DNA of 64,000 nucleotides from Streptomyces sp. A 4/2 (GTDB lineage Bacteria; Actinomycetota; Actinomycetes; Streptomycetales; Streptomycetaceae), in contig NZ_CALNVW010000028.1 in assembly GCF_940670765.1 (NCBI RefSeq), positions 1 to 64,000 of the forward strand, in the 5' to 3' direction. Under the pieces are notes generated by a model. The model was not told the DNA's origin. It saw nothing but the letters and a program-made list of their open reading frames with translations, and searched no databases. Shown here in pieces: positions 17,951 to 27,307 of this stretch. How positions within the stretch are numbered: the stretch's first letter is position 1; every line of letters starts with the position of its first letter. A program made the position numbers and the translations under genes.

Positions 17951-18186
17951 GAGGGTTCGAGGGTGTCGGCCCTGTCCGGTTGGAAAGCTCTGGCTTGGTC
18001 GCGGCCGTGTTGATCCGGCCGAAATGTTCTCTGGTGATCACGGTGCTGGTCGGTGCTGAGGCGCGCTGGGCCGCGGGATCAAGATGCGGCTGAAGGAATG
18101 CGGCTGAGGAAGCGCGGCTGGGCCGGGATGTGCCTGATCAGGAATTCATGATTCGGGTTTGCATGCACTCCGTAGGAGAGGTGTAC

Positions 18187-21100
18187 GTGTTCTATCTCCC
18201 CGCTGCGCGGCGTTCGCGCCGCAGATCGCGTCCGGTTGTGTTGACCACGGCTGTTGGGCGTGTCCGGGCGCTGATCGTGGCGCTCGCCGTCGTCGCACTC
18301 ACGTTGATCGCTCTTCCGGCCCCGGCCTCCGCATCCACCGTCACCACTACCGGATCCACCGTCACCACTACCGGGTCCACCAGGTCCACCGGGTCCACCG
18401 GATCTGCCAACGGTTCTGTCTCGGCCGCGAAGGCGGCCCGTTCTGCTTCGCCTGGTCGGCACCCCACCGACCGGTTGTGTGCCTCGCCGTCACGGGCGGG
18501 TGAGATGTCCTGTCTCGCGATGGCTCGTACCGATGTTGCCGTGGTGAAGGGTGTGCAGCCCGATGCGGCTCCCGCTGGTTTCGGTCCGGCGGATCTGCAG
18601 GGTGCGTACAAGCTGCCCGCTGTTGGATCCACGGAGACGGTGGCGATCGTCGACGCGTTCGACAACCCGAACGCCGAGGCCGATCTGGCCATCTACCGTC
18701 AGCAGTACGGGCTGTCGGCGTGCAGCACGGCCAATGGCTGCTTCAAGAAGGTGGACCAGCGCGGTGGCACGGACTATCCGCCGGCGAACTCGGGGTGGGC
18801 CGGGGAGATCGCGCTGGACGTCGACATGGTCAGCGCGACCTGCCCGACCTGCAAGATCCTCCTGGTCGAGGCCGACGACAGCTCCGTGACCAATCTCGGT
18901 GCCGCCGTGAACCAAGCGGTCGCCCAAGGCGCCAAATACGTCTCCAACAGCTATGGCGGTGGCGAGAGCCCCGACCAGAGCCAGACCGACGACGCCTACT
19001 TCAACCACCCCGGTGTCGCCATCACCGCCAGCAGCGGTGACAACGGCTATGGGGTGGAGTATCCGGCTGCGTCGCCGTATGTGACGGCGGTCGGAGGTAC
19101 GTCACTGGTCAAGGACACCTCCACCAGCCGCGGTTGGACCGAGAGCGCATGGAGTGGTGCGGGCAGTGGCTGCTCGGCGTTGGAGCCCAAGCCGTCGTTC
19201 CAGAAGGACACCGGCTGTGCGCGTCGTGCGGTCGCCGATGTGTCCGCGGTCGCGGACCCGAGCACTGGTGTCGCGGTCTACAACGGTGGCTGGAACGTCT
19301 ACGGCGGTACCAGTGCGTCCGCGCCGATCATCGCCTCGGTCTACGCCATGGCCGGGACGCCGGTGGCTGGTTCGGTGCCCAACTCCTACCCCTACGGCCA
19401 GCCCTACGCACTCAATGACGTGACGTCCGGAAGCAACGGAAGCTGCGCGCCTGACTACCTGTGCAAGGGAGGGGCGGGCTACGACGGGCCGACCGGGCTC
19501 GGCACCCCGAACGGCGTCGCCGCGTTCCGCTCCGGGCCGCACGGCACCATCACCGGCACTGTCACCGACGGCACCGATCCCCTGGCTTCGGCCCAGGTCA
19601 CTGCGGGCGACGTCACGACGATGACGGACGGGAAGGGGCAGTACACACTGATCGCTCCACCAGGCACCTATGACGTCAGCGCGAGTAAGTTCGGGTATGC
19701 CACGAAGACCGTTTCGGGTGTCGCGATCGCCGACGGTCAGACGGTGACCGAGGACTTCGGGCTGAGTGCGAAGTCGCGGGTGGATGTCACGGGTACGGTC
19801 CATGACGATTCCGGTCACGGCTGGCCGTTGTATGCGACGGTGCGGGTCAAGGACGAGCCGACAGCGGTCGCCTACACCGACCCCGGGACGGGCAAGTACA
19901 CGCTGAGCGTGCCCGCCGGGGCCACCTACACCCTGCAGGTCGACCCCTTGTATCCGGGTTACGAGCAAGACTCTCAGGACGTTCAGGTGGGATCGGCGGA
20001 TGTGACGCATGACGTCAAGGCGTCGGTCGACTGGACAACCTGCAGTGCGAGCGGATACGCCCTCCACAGCGACGGCGCCACGGAGTCGTTCGACGGCACC
20101 ACGGTGCCGTCGGGCTGGACCGTCGACGACAAGGCCGGCAACGGCCAGACCTGGGTGTTCGACGATCCCGGCAAGCGCGGCAACCAGACCGGCGGGTCGG
20201 GTGGCTTCGCCATCATCGACAGTGCGAAGTACGGCGTCGGCAAGTCGCAGGACAGCTCGCTGATCAGCCCGGTGATGGACTTCAGCCGGCGAACTCACCC
20301 CGCCCTGACCTTCCGTACCGATTACAAGGGCTACTCGGGCGAGACCGGGGACGTCGACCTCAGTGTCGACGGCGGCCAGACATGGAACAACGTCTGGCAC
20401 CACACCACCGACATCGCCCAGGGCCCGCGGACCGACCTCGTGGACCTGTCCCGGGCCGCCGGCAAGGCGGACGTCCAGGTGAGGTTCCACTTCACCGCCA
20501 GCCTGGGGTGGTGGTGGCAGGTCGACGACGTCCGCCTCGGCGACCGCACCTGTGACCCGGTACCGGGCGGCCTGGTCCTCGGCCGGGTGACGGACAAGAA
20601 CACCGGAGCCGGGCTCAACGGCGCCTCGGTGGTATCGGCCGACAAACCCGCGGAGAAGACGACTTCGGTGGCGACGCCGAACGACCCGAACCTGGGCGAC
20701 GGCTTCTACTGGATGTTCTCCTCGCTCACCGGGAAGCACACGTTCACCGCTACCACGGGGAGCACCTACAGCGCCCAGGACATCACCGTCGACGTGGCCC
20801 CGGACCAGGCAACGGACGGCACGTTCGCCCTGCCCGCACCGCGGATCGAGGTCAGCCCGGCCCAGGTCGGCAAGACCGTCGACTGGAAGGGCCGGGGCAG
20901 TTCCACCCTGACCCTGAAGAACACCGGAACCGCCCCGGTGACTGCCAAGATCGGTGAGTGGCCGGGCGGCCACCAGCCCGCAGCGGCGCAGAAGGGTGCC
21001 CCGCTGCACGAGGTGAAGGGACACTACAGCCCTCCGCAGTTCCGGCCCGGCAGGACCAGGCAGACGACGGCGGCCAAGCCGTCGGCGACGCCGTCCGCGG

Positions 21101-22428
21101 GACCGTGGACGGCGGCGGCCGACTACCCCTCACCGATCATGGACAACGGTGTGGCGACCATCGACGGCAAGGTCTACTCGGCCGCCGGAACCGACGGAAC
21201 CACGCCCGTACTCAACAAGGCCTATGTCTACGACCCGGTCACCCAGGCGTGGAGTTCCCTGCCGAACATGAAGGTCGCCCGTCTCGCTCCGGAGGCAGCC
21301 GCATTCGGTGGCAGGCTCTACGTCTTCGGCGGCTGGGACGCGTACAGCACGATAGCCAAGACCGAGATCTACGACCCTGTGAGCCGTACCTGGTCCGCAG
21401 GCGCCGATATGCCGAAACCGGTCGGCGCCGCAGGCGTGACCGTGCTGGGCGGCAAGATCTACATCGTCGGCGGCTGCTCGGCAGGCTGCCACAAGACGTA
21501 CGTGCAGGTGTACGACCCGGCGTCGGACTCCTGGAGTTCGGGCACGTCCTACCCGGAAGAGAGCGCCATGCTCGGCTGCGGGGCCATCGCGAACAAGCTG
21601 TACTGCGCGGGCGGGACGCAGGGCACCGCCTCCTCCAAGCACGCCTACAGCTACGACCCGGCAACCGCCCGCTGGACTCCCCTCGCCGACCTGCCGATCG
21701 ACCTGTGGGGGATGGGCTACTCGGTGGCAGACGGCAAGCTCCTCCTGTCCGGCGGCGTCACCAACGGCCTCACCACGATCACCAACCGGGGTTTCGCCTA
21801 CGATCCGGGATCCGATACCTGGACCGCGCTGCCCAACTCCAACAACACCGTCTACCGCGGCGGTTCGGCCTGCGGCTTCTACAAGATAGGAGGCTCCGCC
21901 GGAGGGTGGGCCGCGACCAAGAAGACCGAGCTGTTGCCCGGCTACTGCGGGTCCGATGTCCCCTGGCTCTCGGTGGACAGGACCGAGGTGACGATCCAGC
22001 CGGGCGAGAGCGCCGACGTCAGCGTGCGCTTCGACGCGAACGTCGCCGCAGTCACCCAGCCGGGCACGCTCACCGCGCTGCTCACGATCAGGGCGCAGAC
22101 CCCGTACGCGATCCCGTCGGTGCCGGTGTCGCTCACGGTGAACCCGCCCAGGACCTGGGGAAAGATCACCGGGACGGTCACCGGGGTCGACTGCTCCGGA
22201 AAGTCGGCGCCGCTGACCGGAGCGACCGTGCAGATCACCGCGAAGGCGGCGAGCTACACGCTGAGGACCGACCGGAACGGTCAGTACGTGTTCTGGCTCG
22301 ACGCCGGCAACAGCCCGCTCACGGTGACCGCGTCCACCGACGGCTCGGTGCCGCAGGCCCGGTCGGTCAGGATCAAGGCGGGCAAGGCGACCACGGCCGA
22401 CTTCTCTCTCGCATACATCTGCAGCTGA
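18187..22428 (+). CDS. Secreted multidomain S53 (sedolisin-like) peptidase with kelch propeller, copy A
   Basis: A 1413-residue secreted protein. After a basic N-terminus and a long hydrophobic signal (ALIVALAVVALTLIALPAPA), residues ~75-440 form an S53 serine-carboxyl peptidase: GEIALDVD with Glu207 and Asp211, SSGDNGYG with Asp285 (oxyanion) and YGGTSASAP with Ser376. The usual ~180-residue pro-domain is absent. Then follow two carboxypeptidase-regulatory-like sandwiches (~452-608), a MAM/jelly-roll-like region (~635-790), another sandwich, a kelch beta-propeller (~972-1255, repeated LYVFGGW/IYIVGGC strands), an Ig-like segment and a final sandwich. The GTG at 18187 sits 6 bases after AGGAGAG. 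It probably degrades proteins outside the cell. Confidence 0.9.
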   Translation: MFYLPAARRSRRRSRPVVLTTAVGRVRALIVALAVVALTLIALPAPASASTVTTTGSTVTTTGSTRSTGSTGSANGSVSAAKAARSASPGRHPTDRLCASPSRAGEMSCLAMARTDVAVVKGVQPDAAPAGFGPADLQGAYKLPAVGSTETVAIVDAFDNPNAEADLAIYRQQYGLSACSTANGCFKKVDQRGGTDYPPANSGWAGEIALDVDMVSATCPTCKILLVEADDSSVTNLGAAVNQAVAQGAKYVSNSYGGGESPDQSQTDDAYFNHPGVAITASSGDNGYGVEYPAASPYVTAVGGTSLVKDTSTSRGWTESAWSGAGSGCSALEPKPSFQKDTGCARRAVADVSAVADPSTGVAVYNGGWNVYGGTSASAPIIASVYAMAGTPVAGSVPNSYPYGQPYALNDVTSGSNGSCAPDYLCKGGAGYDGPTGLGTPNGVAAFRSGPHGTITGTVTDGTDPLASAQVTAGDVTTMTDGKGQYTLIAPPGTYDVSASKFGYATKTVSGVAIADGQTVTEDFGLSAKSRVDVTGTVHDDSGHGWPLYATVRVKDEPTAVAYTDPGTGKYTLSVPAGATYTLQVDPLYPGYEQDSQDVQVGSADVTHDVKASVDWTTCSASGYALHSDGATESFDGTTVPSGWTVDDKAGNGQTWVFDDPGKRGNQTGGSGGFAIIDSAKYGVGKSQDSSLISPVMDFSRRTHPALTFRTDYKGYSGETGDVDLSVDGGQTWNNVWHHTTDIAQGPRTDLVDLSRAAGKADVQVRFHFTASLGWWWQVDDVRLGDRTCDPVPGGLVLGRVTDKNTGAGLNGASVVSADKPAEKTTSVATPNDPNLGDGFYWMFSSLTGKHTFTATTGSTYSAQDITVDVAPDQATDGTFALPAPRIEVSPAQVGKTVDWKGRGSSTLTLKNTGTAPVTAKIGEWPGGHQPAAAQKGAPLHEVKGHYSPPQFRPGRTRQTTAAKPSATPSAGPWTAAADYPSPIMDNGVATIDGKVYSAAGTDGTTPVLNKAYVYDPVTQAWSSLPNMKVARLAPEAAAFGGRLYVFGGWDAYSTIAKTEIYDPVSRTWSAGADMPKPVGAAGVTVLGGKIYIVGGCSAGCHKTYVQVYDPASDSWSSGTSYPEESAMLGCGAIANKLYCAGGTQGTASSKHAYSYDPATARWTPLADLPIDLWGMGYSVADGKLLLSGGVTNGLTTITNRGFAYDPGSDTWTALPNSNNTVYRGGSACGFYKIGGSAGGWAATKKTELLPGYCGSDVPWLSVDRTEVTIQPGESADVSVRFDANVAAVTQPGTLTALLTIRAQTPYAIPSVPVSLTVNPPRTWGKITGTVTGVDCSGKSAPLTGATVQITAKAASYTLRTDRNGQYVFWLDAGNSPLTVTASTDGSVPQARSVRIKAGKATTADFSLAYICS

Positions 22429-22437
22429 TCTGACGCT

Positions 22438-22465
22438 CCGTGCGGGCAGAGCCCTGCCCGCACGG
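22438..22465 (+). terminator. Hairpin terminator after S53 peptidase copy A
   Basis: A perfect 12-bp stem (22438-22449 with 22454-22465) and a 4-base loop, 9 bases after the stop codon. A second, longer hairpin follows at once. Confidence 0.75.
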
Positions 22466-22470
22466 ACAAG

Positions 22471-22506
22471 TCGCGGCCTCGCCACCGATCGGTGGCGAGG
22501 CCGCGA
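22471..22506 (+). terminator. Second, longer hairpin after copy A
   Basis: A perfect 17-bp inverted repeat (22471-22487 with 22490-22506) with only AT at its centre, directly downstream of the first terminator. Together they separate the two duplicated peptidase units. It lies 7 bases before leader repeat B. Confidence 0.7.
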
Positions 22507-22513
22507 CCGTTCT

Positions 22514-22695
22514 GTCGGGTGTCGGTGTGATTCGACATTCGTCGGGCTGGTGCGGGGATGGTCCCGACTTTCGACCGATGACGGGGTGGTGCTGTTGGTC
22601 ATAAAGTCCGCGCGAACCTGTCATCCGGCAGAAGGGGCGGGAAAGTTCTCGTGCACCGTGTTCTGTCGAAGTGCTCGTGTTCCCGAGCGCCGCCT
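22514..22695 (+). repeat. Leader repeat, copy B
   Basis: The second copy of the 182-bp block, at the same distance from its gene (237 bases to the start codon, against 236 in copy A). Only one base differs from copy A. The gap 22429-22932 (504 bases) contains the two hairpins, this block and the divergent proximal leader, and no other gene. Confidence 0.9.
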
Positions 22696-22932
22696 CGGGG
22701 CTGGGAGATGTCGACCTTGTCCGGTTGGAAAGAATTCGGCTTGGTCGCGGCCGTGGTTATCCGGCCGGAAGTTTCCCTGGTGATCACGGCGCCGGTCTGT
22801 ACTGAAACGCGCTCGACCGCGGAATCATGTCGCGGTTGAAGAGGCGCGGTTGAGTAAGTGCGGCTGGGCCGGGATCTGCCTGATCAGGAATTCACGATTC
22901 GGGTTTGTATGCGTCCCGTAGGAGAGGTGTAC

Positions 22933-25900
22933 GTGTCTTATCCCCCCGCTGCGCGGCGTTCGCGCCGCAGATCGCGTCCGGTTGTGTTGACCACAGCTGT
23001 CGGACGGGTCTGCGCGCTGATCGTGGCGCTCGCCGTCGTCGCACTCACGTTGATCGCTCTACCGGCCACGGCCACGGCCTCCACCACATCTGCCACCTCC
23101 ACCACATCCGCTTCCACCACCGCATCCGCCAACGGTTCTGTCTCGGCCGCGAAGGCGGCCCGTTCTGCTTCGCCTGGTCGGCACCCCACCGACCGGTTGT
23201 GTGCCTCGCCGTCACGGGCGGGTGAGATGTCCTGCCTCGCGATGGTCCGTACCGATGTTGCCGTGGTGAAGGGGGTGCAGCCCGATGCGGCTCCCGCTGG
23301 TTTCGGTCCGGCGGATCTGCAGGGTGCGTACAAGCTGCCCGCTGTTGGATCCACGGAGACGGTGGCGATCGTCGACGCGTTCGACAACCCGAACGCCGAG
23401 GCGGACCTGGCTGTCTACCGTCAGCAGTACGGGCTGTCGGCGTGCAGCACGGCCAATGGCTGCTTCAAGAAGGTGGACCAGCGCGGTGGCACGGACTATC
23501 CGGCGACGGACGCCGGGTGGGCCGGGGAGATCGCGCTGGATGTCGACATGGTCAGCGCGACCTGCCCGACCTGCAAGATCCTCCTGGTCGAGGCCGACGA
23601 CAGCTCCGTGACCAATCTCGGTGCCGCCGTGAACCAGGCGGTCGCCCAGGGTGCCAAGTATGTCTCCAACAGCTATGGCGGCGACGAAGGTTCCGACCAG
23701 AGCCAGGCCGACGACGCCTACTTCAACCACCCCGGTGTCGCCATCACCGCCAGTAGCGGTGACAACAGTTACGGCGTCTCGTACCCGGCCTCGTCTCCGT
23801 ATGTGACAGCCGTCGGAGGCACCTCGCTGGTCAAGAACACGTCCACCACCCGTGGTTGGACGGAGACCGCATGGGGTGGAGCGGGCAGTGGCTGCTCGGT
23901 GTACGAGCCCAAGCCGTCGTTCCAGAAGGACACCGGCTGTGCGCGTCGTGCGGTCGCCGATGTGTCCGCGGTGGCGAACCCGAGCACTGGTGTCGCGGTC
24001 TACAACGGTGGTTGGAACGTCTACGGCGGTACCAGTGCGTCCGCGCCGATCATCGCTTCGGTCTACGCCATGGCCGGAACGCCGGCAGCGGGTTCGGTGC
24101 CCAACTCCTACCCGTACGCCCAGCCGTCCGCGCTGAACGACGTGACGTCCGGAAGCAACGGCAGTTGTACACCCGCGTATCTGTGCAAGGGAGGGGCGGG
24201 CTATGACGGGCCGACCGGGCTCGGCACCCCGAACGGGGTCGCCGCGTTCCGTTACACACCGCACGGCACCGTCACCGGGACTGTCACCGACGGCACCGAT
24301 CCGCTGGCTTCGGCCAAGATCAGCGTGGGTGACGTCACGACAATGACGGACGGGCAGGGCCATTACACCCTGACCGCGCCACTCGGAACCCATGACGTCA
24401 GCGCGAGCAAGTTCGGGTATGCCACGAAGACCGTTTCGGGTGTCGCGATCGCCGACGGTCAGACGGTGACCGAGAACTTCGGGTTGACCGCGAAGTCGCG
24501 GGTGGATGTCACGGGTACGGTCCACGACGGTTCCGGTCACGGCTGGCCGTTGTATGCGACGGTGCGGGTCAAGGACGAGCCGACAGCGGTCGCCTACACC
24601 GACCCCGGGACGGGCAAGTACACGCTGAGCGTGCCCGTCTCCGGCAGCTACACCTTGCAGGTCGACCCGTTGTATCCGGGTTACGAGCGGAACTCCGAGG
24701 AGGTTCAGGTCGGTTCGGCGGATGTGACGCATGATGTCAAGGCGTCGGTCGACTGGACAACCTGCAGTGCGAGCGGATACGCCCTCCACAATGACGGCGC
24801 CACGGAGTCGTTCGACGGCACCACGGTGCCGTCGGGCTGGACCGTCGACGACAAGGCCGGCAACGGCCAGACCTGGGTGTTCGACGATCCCGGCAAGCGC
24901 GGCAACAAGACCGGCGGGTCCGGGGGCTTCGCCACGATCGACAGTGCGAAGTACGGCGCGGGCAAGTCGCAGGACAGCTCGCTGATCAGCCCGGTCACGG
25001 ACTTCAGTCGGCAGACCCACCCGGCCCTGACCTTCCACACCGACTACAACAGCGTCCCGGGCGAGACCGGGGACGTCGATGTCAGTGTGGACGGCGGTCA
25101 GACATGGAACAACGTCTGGCACCACACCATCGACATGGCGCGGGGGCCGCGGACCGAGATCGTGGATCTGTCCCGGGCCGCCGGCAAGGCCGATGTCCAG
25201 GTGAGGTTCCACTTCACCGCCAACTTCGGGTGGTGGTGGCAGGTCGACGACGTCCGCCTCGGCGACCGCACCTGTGACCCGGTACCGGGCGGTCTGGCCC
25301 TCGGTCGGGTGACCGACAAGAACACCGGAGCCGGGCTCAACGGCGCCTCGGTGGCATCGGCCGACAAACCCGCGGAGAAGACGACTTCGGTGGCGACGCC
25401 GAACGACCCGAACCTGGGCGACGGCTTCTACTGGATGTTCTCCTCGCTCACCGGGAAGCACACGTTCAACGCCACCACGGGGAACTCCTACAGCCCACAG
25501 GACATCACCGTCGACGTGGCCCCGGACCAGGCAACGGACGGCACGTTCGCCCTGCCCGCACCCCGGATCGCTGTCCCGGCCCAGGTAAGCAAGACCGTCG
25601 ACTGGAAAGGGCGGGGCAGCTCCACCCTGACCCTGAAGAACACCGGAACCGCCCCGGTGACCGCCGAGATCGGCAAGCAGCCGGGTGGTCGCCAGTCCGC
25701 GGCGGCGCAGAAGGGTGCCCCGCTGCACGAGGTGAAGGGACACTACAGCCCCCTGCGATTCCGGCCCGGCAAGATCGCGCGGGCGGCCACCAAGCCGTCG
25801 GCCATGCCGTCCGCGGGACCGTGGACGACGGTGGCCGACTACCCCTTGCCGGTCATGGACAACGCCGTGGCGACCATCGACGGCAAGGTCTACTCGGTCG

Positions 25901-27159
25901 ACGGAACCGACGGCTCCGCCGATTACAAGAAGGCCTACGTCTACGACCCGGTCGCCCAGGCGTGGAGTGCCCTGCCGGACCTGAGCGTCACCCGTTCGGC
26001 ACCGGAGGCGGCTGCCTACGGGGGCAAGCTCTACGTCTTCGGCGGCTGGGACCAGTACGGGAGGCCGGTGGCCAAGACCGAGATCTACGACCCGGCGACC
26101 GGGACCTGGTCCACCGGCGCCGAGAACCCGAAGCCGTACGCCGGCGCCGGCGTGACCGTGCTGGGCGGCAAGATCTACATCGTCGGCGGCTGCACGTACG
26201 ACGACTGCGGCGGGACGGACGTCCAGGCGTACGACCCGGCGTCGGACTCCTGGAGTTCGGGCACGTCCTACCCGGAGCCGATCTCCTGGCTCGGCTGCGG
26301 TGCCGTCGCGAACAAGCTCTACTGCGCGGGCGGGGCGAACCTGGCCGGCACCTCCGAGCACGCCTACAGCTACGACCCGTCGTCCCACAGCTGGACCGCC
26401 GTTGCCGACCTGCCGACCGACCTGTGGGGGATGGGCTACTCGGCGGCGGACGGCAAGCTCCTCCTGTCCGGTGGCGTGACCGACGGATCGACCACGACCA
26501 CCAACCAGGGCTTCGCCTACGATCCGGGATCCAACGCCTGGACCGCGCTGCCCAACTCCAACAACACCGTCTACCGCGGCGGTTCGGCCTGCGGCTTCTA
26601 CAAGATCGGAGGTTCCCCCGCAGGGTGGGACGCGGCCGCGAATTCCGAGCTGCTGCCCGGCTACGGCGAGTGCGTCGCAGTCCCCTGGCTCTCGGTGGAC
26701 AAGACCGAGGTGACGATCCAGCCGGGCAAGAGCGCCGACGTCAACGTGGGTTTCGACGCGAACGTCGCCGCAGTCACCCAGCCGGGCACGCTCACCGCGG
26801 AGCTCATGGTCAGTGCGAAGACCCCGTACGGGGCGATCCCGTCGGTGCCGGTGTCGCTCACGGTGAACCCGCCCAGGACCTGGGGAAAGATCACCGGGAC
26901 GGTCACCGGGGTCGACTGCTCCGGCAAGTCGGCGCCGCTGACCGGAGCGACCGTGCAGATCACCTCGAAGAGGGCGAGCTACACGCTGAGGACCGACCGG
27001 AACGGTCAGTACGTGTTCTGGCTCGATGCCGGCAACAGCCCGCTCACGGTGATCGCGGCCAAGGACGGCTGGGCGACGCAGACCCGGTCGGTCAAGATCA
27101 CGAAGGGCAGGGTGTCCAAGGCCGACTTCTCTCTCGGACCCGATCGCACCTGCACCTGA
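22933..27159 (+). CDS. Secreted multidomain S53 (sedolisin-like) peptidase with kelch propeller, copy B
   Basis: A 1408-residue paralogue of the preceding gene with the same domain order: signal peptide, S53 catalytic domain, carboxypeptidase-regulatory-like sandwiches, MAM/jelly-roll-like region, kelch propeller, Ig-like segment and terminal sandwich. The catalytic residues are kept: Glu199 and Asp203 in GEIALDVD, Asp277 in SSGDNSYG, Ser368 in YGGTSASAP. The catalytic and sandwich regions are nearly identical to copy A, while the post-signal linker and propeller loops differ most. This suggests altered partner or substrate binding with the same protease. The GTG start follows AGGAGAG at the same spacing. 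No pro-domain is seen here either. Confidence 0.9.
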   Translation: MSYPPAARRSRRRSRPVVLTTAVGRVCALIVALAVVALTLIALPATATASTTSATSTTSASTTASANGSVSAAKAARSASPGRHPTDRLCASPSRAGEMSCLAMVRTDVAVVKGVQPDAAPAGFGPADLQGAYKLPAVGSTETVAIVDAFDNPNAEADLAVYRQQYGLSACSTANGCFKKVDQRGGTDYPATDAGWAGEIALDVDMVSATCPTCKILLVEADDSSVTNLGAAVNQAVAQGAKYVSNSYGGDEGSDQSQADDAYFNHPGVAITASSGDNSYGVSYPASSPYVTAVGGTSLVKNTSTTRGWTETAWGGAGSGCSVYEPKPSFQKDTGCARRAVADVSAVANPSTGVAVYNGGWNVYGGTSASAPIIASVYAMAGTPAAGSVPNSYPYAQPSALNDVTSGSNGSCTPAYLCKGGAGYDGPTGLGTPNGVAAFRYTPHGTVTGTVTDGTDPLASAKISVGDVTTMTDGQGHYTLTAPLGTHDVSASKFGYATKTVSGVAIADGQTVTENFGLTAKSRVDVTGTVHDGSGHGWPLYATVRVKDEPTAVAYTDPGTGKYTLSVPVSGSYTLQVDPLYPGYERNSEEVQVGSADVTHDVKASVDWTTCSASGYALHNDGATESFDGTTVPSGWTVDDKAGNGQTWVFDDPGKRGNKTGGSGGFATIDSAKYGAGKSQDSSLISPVTDFSRQTHPALTFHTDYNSVPGETGDVDVSVDGGQTWNNVWHHTIDMARGPRTEIVDLSRAAGKADVQVRFHFTANFGWWWQVDDVRLGDRTCDPVPGGLALGRVTDKNTGAGLNGASVASADKPAEKTTSVATPNDPNLGDGFYWMFSSLTGKHTFNATTGNSYSPQDITVDVAPDQATDGTFALPAPRIAVPAQVSKTVDWKGRGSSTLTLKNTGTAPVTAEIGKQPGGRQSAAAQKGAPLHEVKGHYSPLRFRPGKIARAATKPSAMPSAGPWTTVADYPLPVMDNAVATIDGKVYSVDGTDGSADYKKAYVYDPVAQAWSALPDLSVTRSAPEAAAYGGKLYVFGGWDQYGRPVAKTEIYDPATGTWSTGAENPKPYAGAGVTVLGGKIYIVGGCTYDDCGGTDVQAYDPASDSWSSGTSYPEPISWLGCGAVANKLYCAGGANLAGTSEHAYSYDPSSHSWTAVADLPTDLWGMGYSAADGKLLLSGGVTDGSTTTTNQGFAYDPGSNAWTALPNSNNTVYRGGSACGFYKIGGSPAGWDAAANSELLPGYGECVAVPWLSVDKTEVTIQPGKSADVNVGFDANVAAVTQPGTLTAELMVSAKTPYGAIPSVPVSLTVNPPRTWGKITGTVTGVDCSGKSAPLTGATVQITSKRASYTLRTDRNGQYVFWLDAGNSPLTVIAAKDGWATQTRSVKITKGRVSKADFSLGPDRTCT

Positions 27160-27207
27160 TGTGACGCTTCGTGCGGGTCGGGTCCGCCCCGGCCCGCACA
27201 CAGGCCG

Positions 27208-27238
27208 CGGCCCCGCCACTGATCCCGTGGCGGGGCCG
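27208..27238 (+). terminator. Hairpin terminator after S53 peptidase copy B
   Basis: A 12-bp perfect stem (27208-27219 with 27227-27238) with a 7-base loop, in the gap between copy B and the convergent PucR gene. It may serve both strands. Confidence 0.7.
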
Positions 27239-27307
27239 TCGTCCTTCTCCGCAGCCCGTATGACGTATGACGCGCGCGGTGCAGCGGGCCGTTGTCGGCC
27301 CGCGGGT

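Noticed and set aside
17604..18059. Possible small protein of about 150 residues in the leader of S53 copy A
   Set aside because: Cys/Arg/Gly-rich composition and no ribosome-binding site. The matching frame in copy B is interrupted and of different length, so conservation is at DNA level, not protein level.
18130..18186. Upstream starts for the S53 peptidases
   Set aside because: They would place an unlikely 19-25-residue segment before the signal peptide and ignore the well-spaced AGGAGAG before the chosen GTG.
23212..27219. Antisense open frame of over 1300 codons opposite S53 peptidase copy B
   Set aside because: It is created by the codon bias of GC-rich DNA. It has a low-complexity, Arg/Gly/Val-rich translation and no ribosome-binding site, and a similar but broken frame lies opposite copy A.
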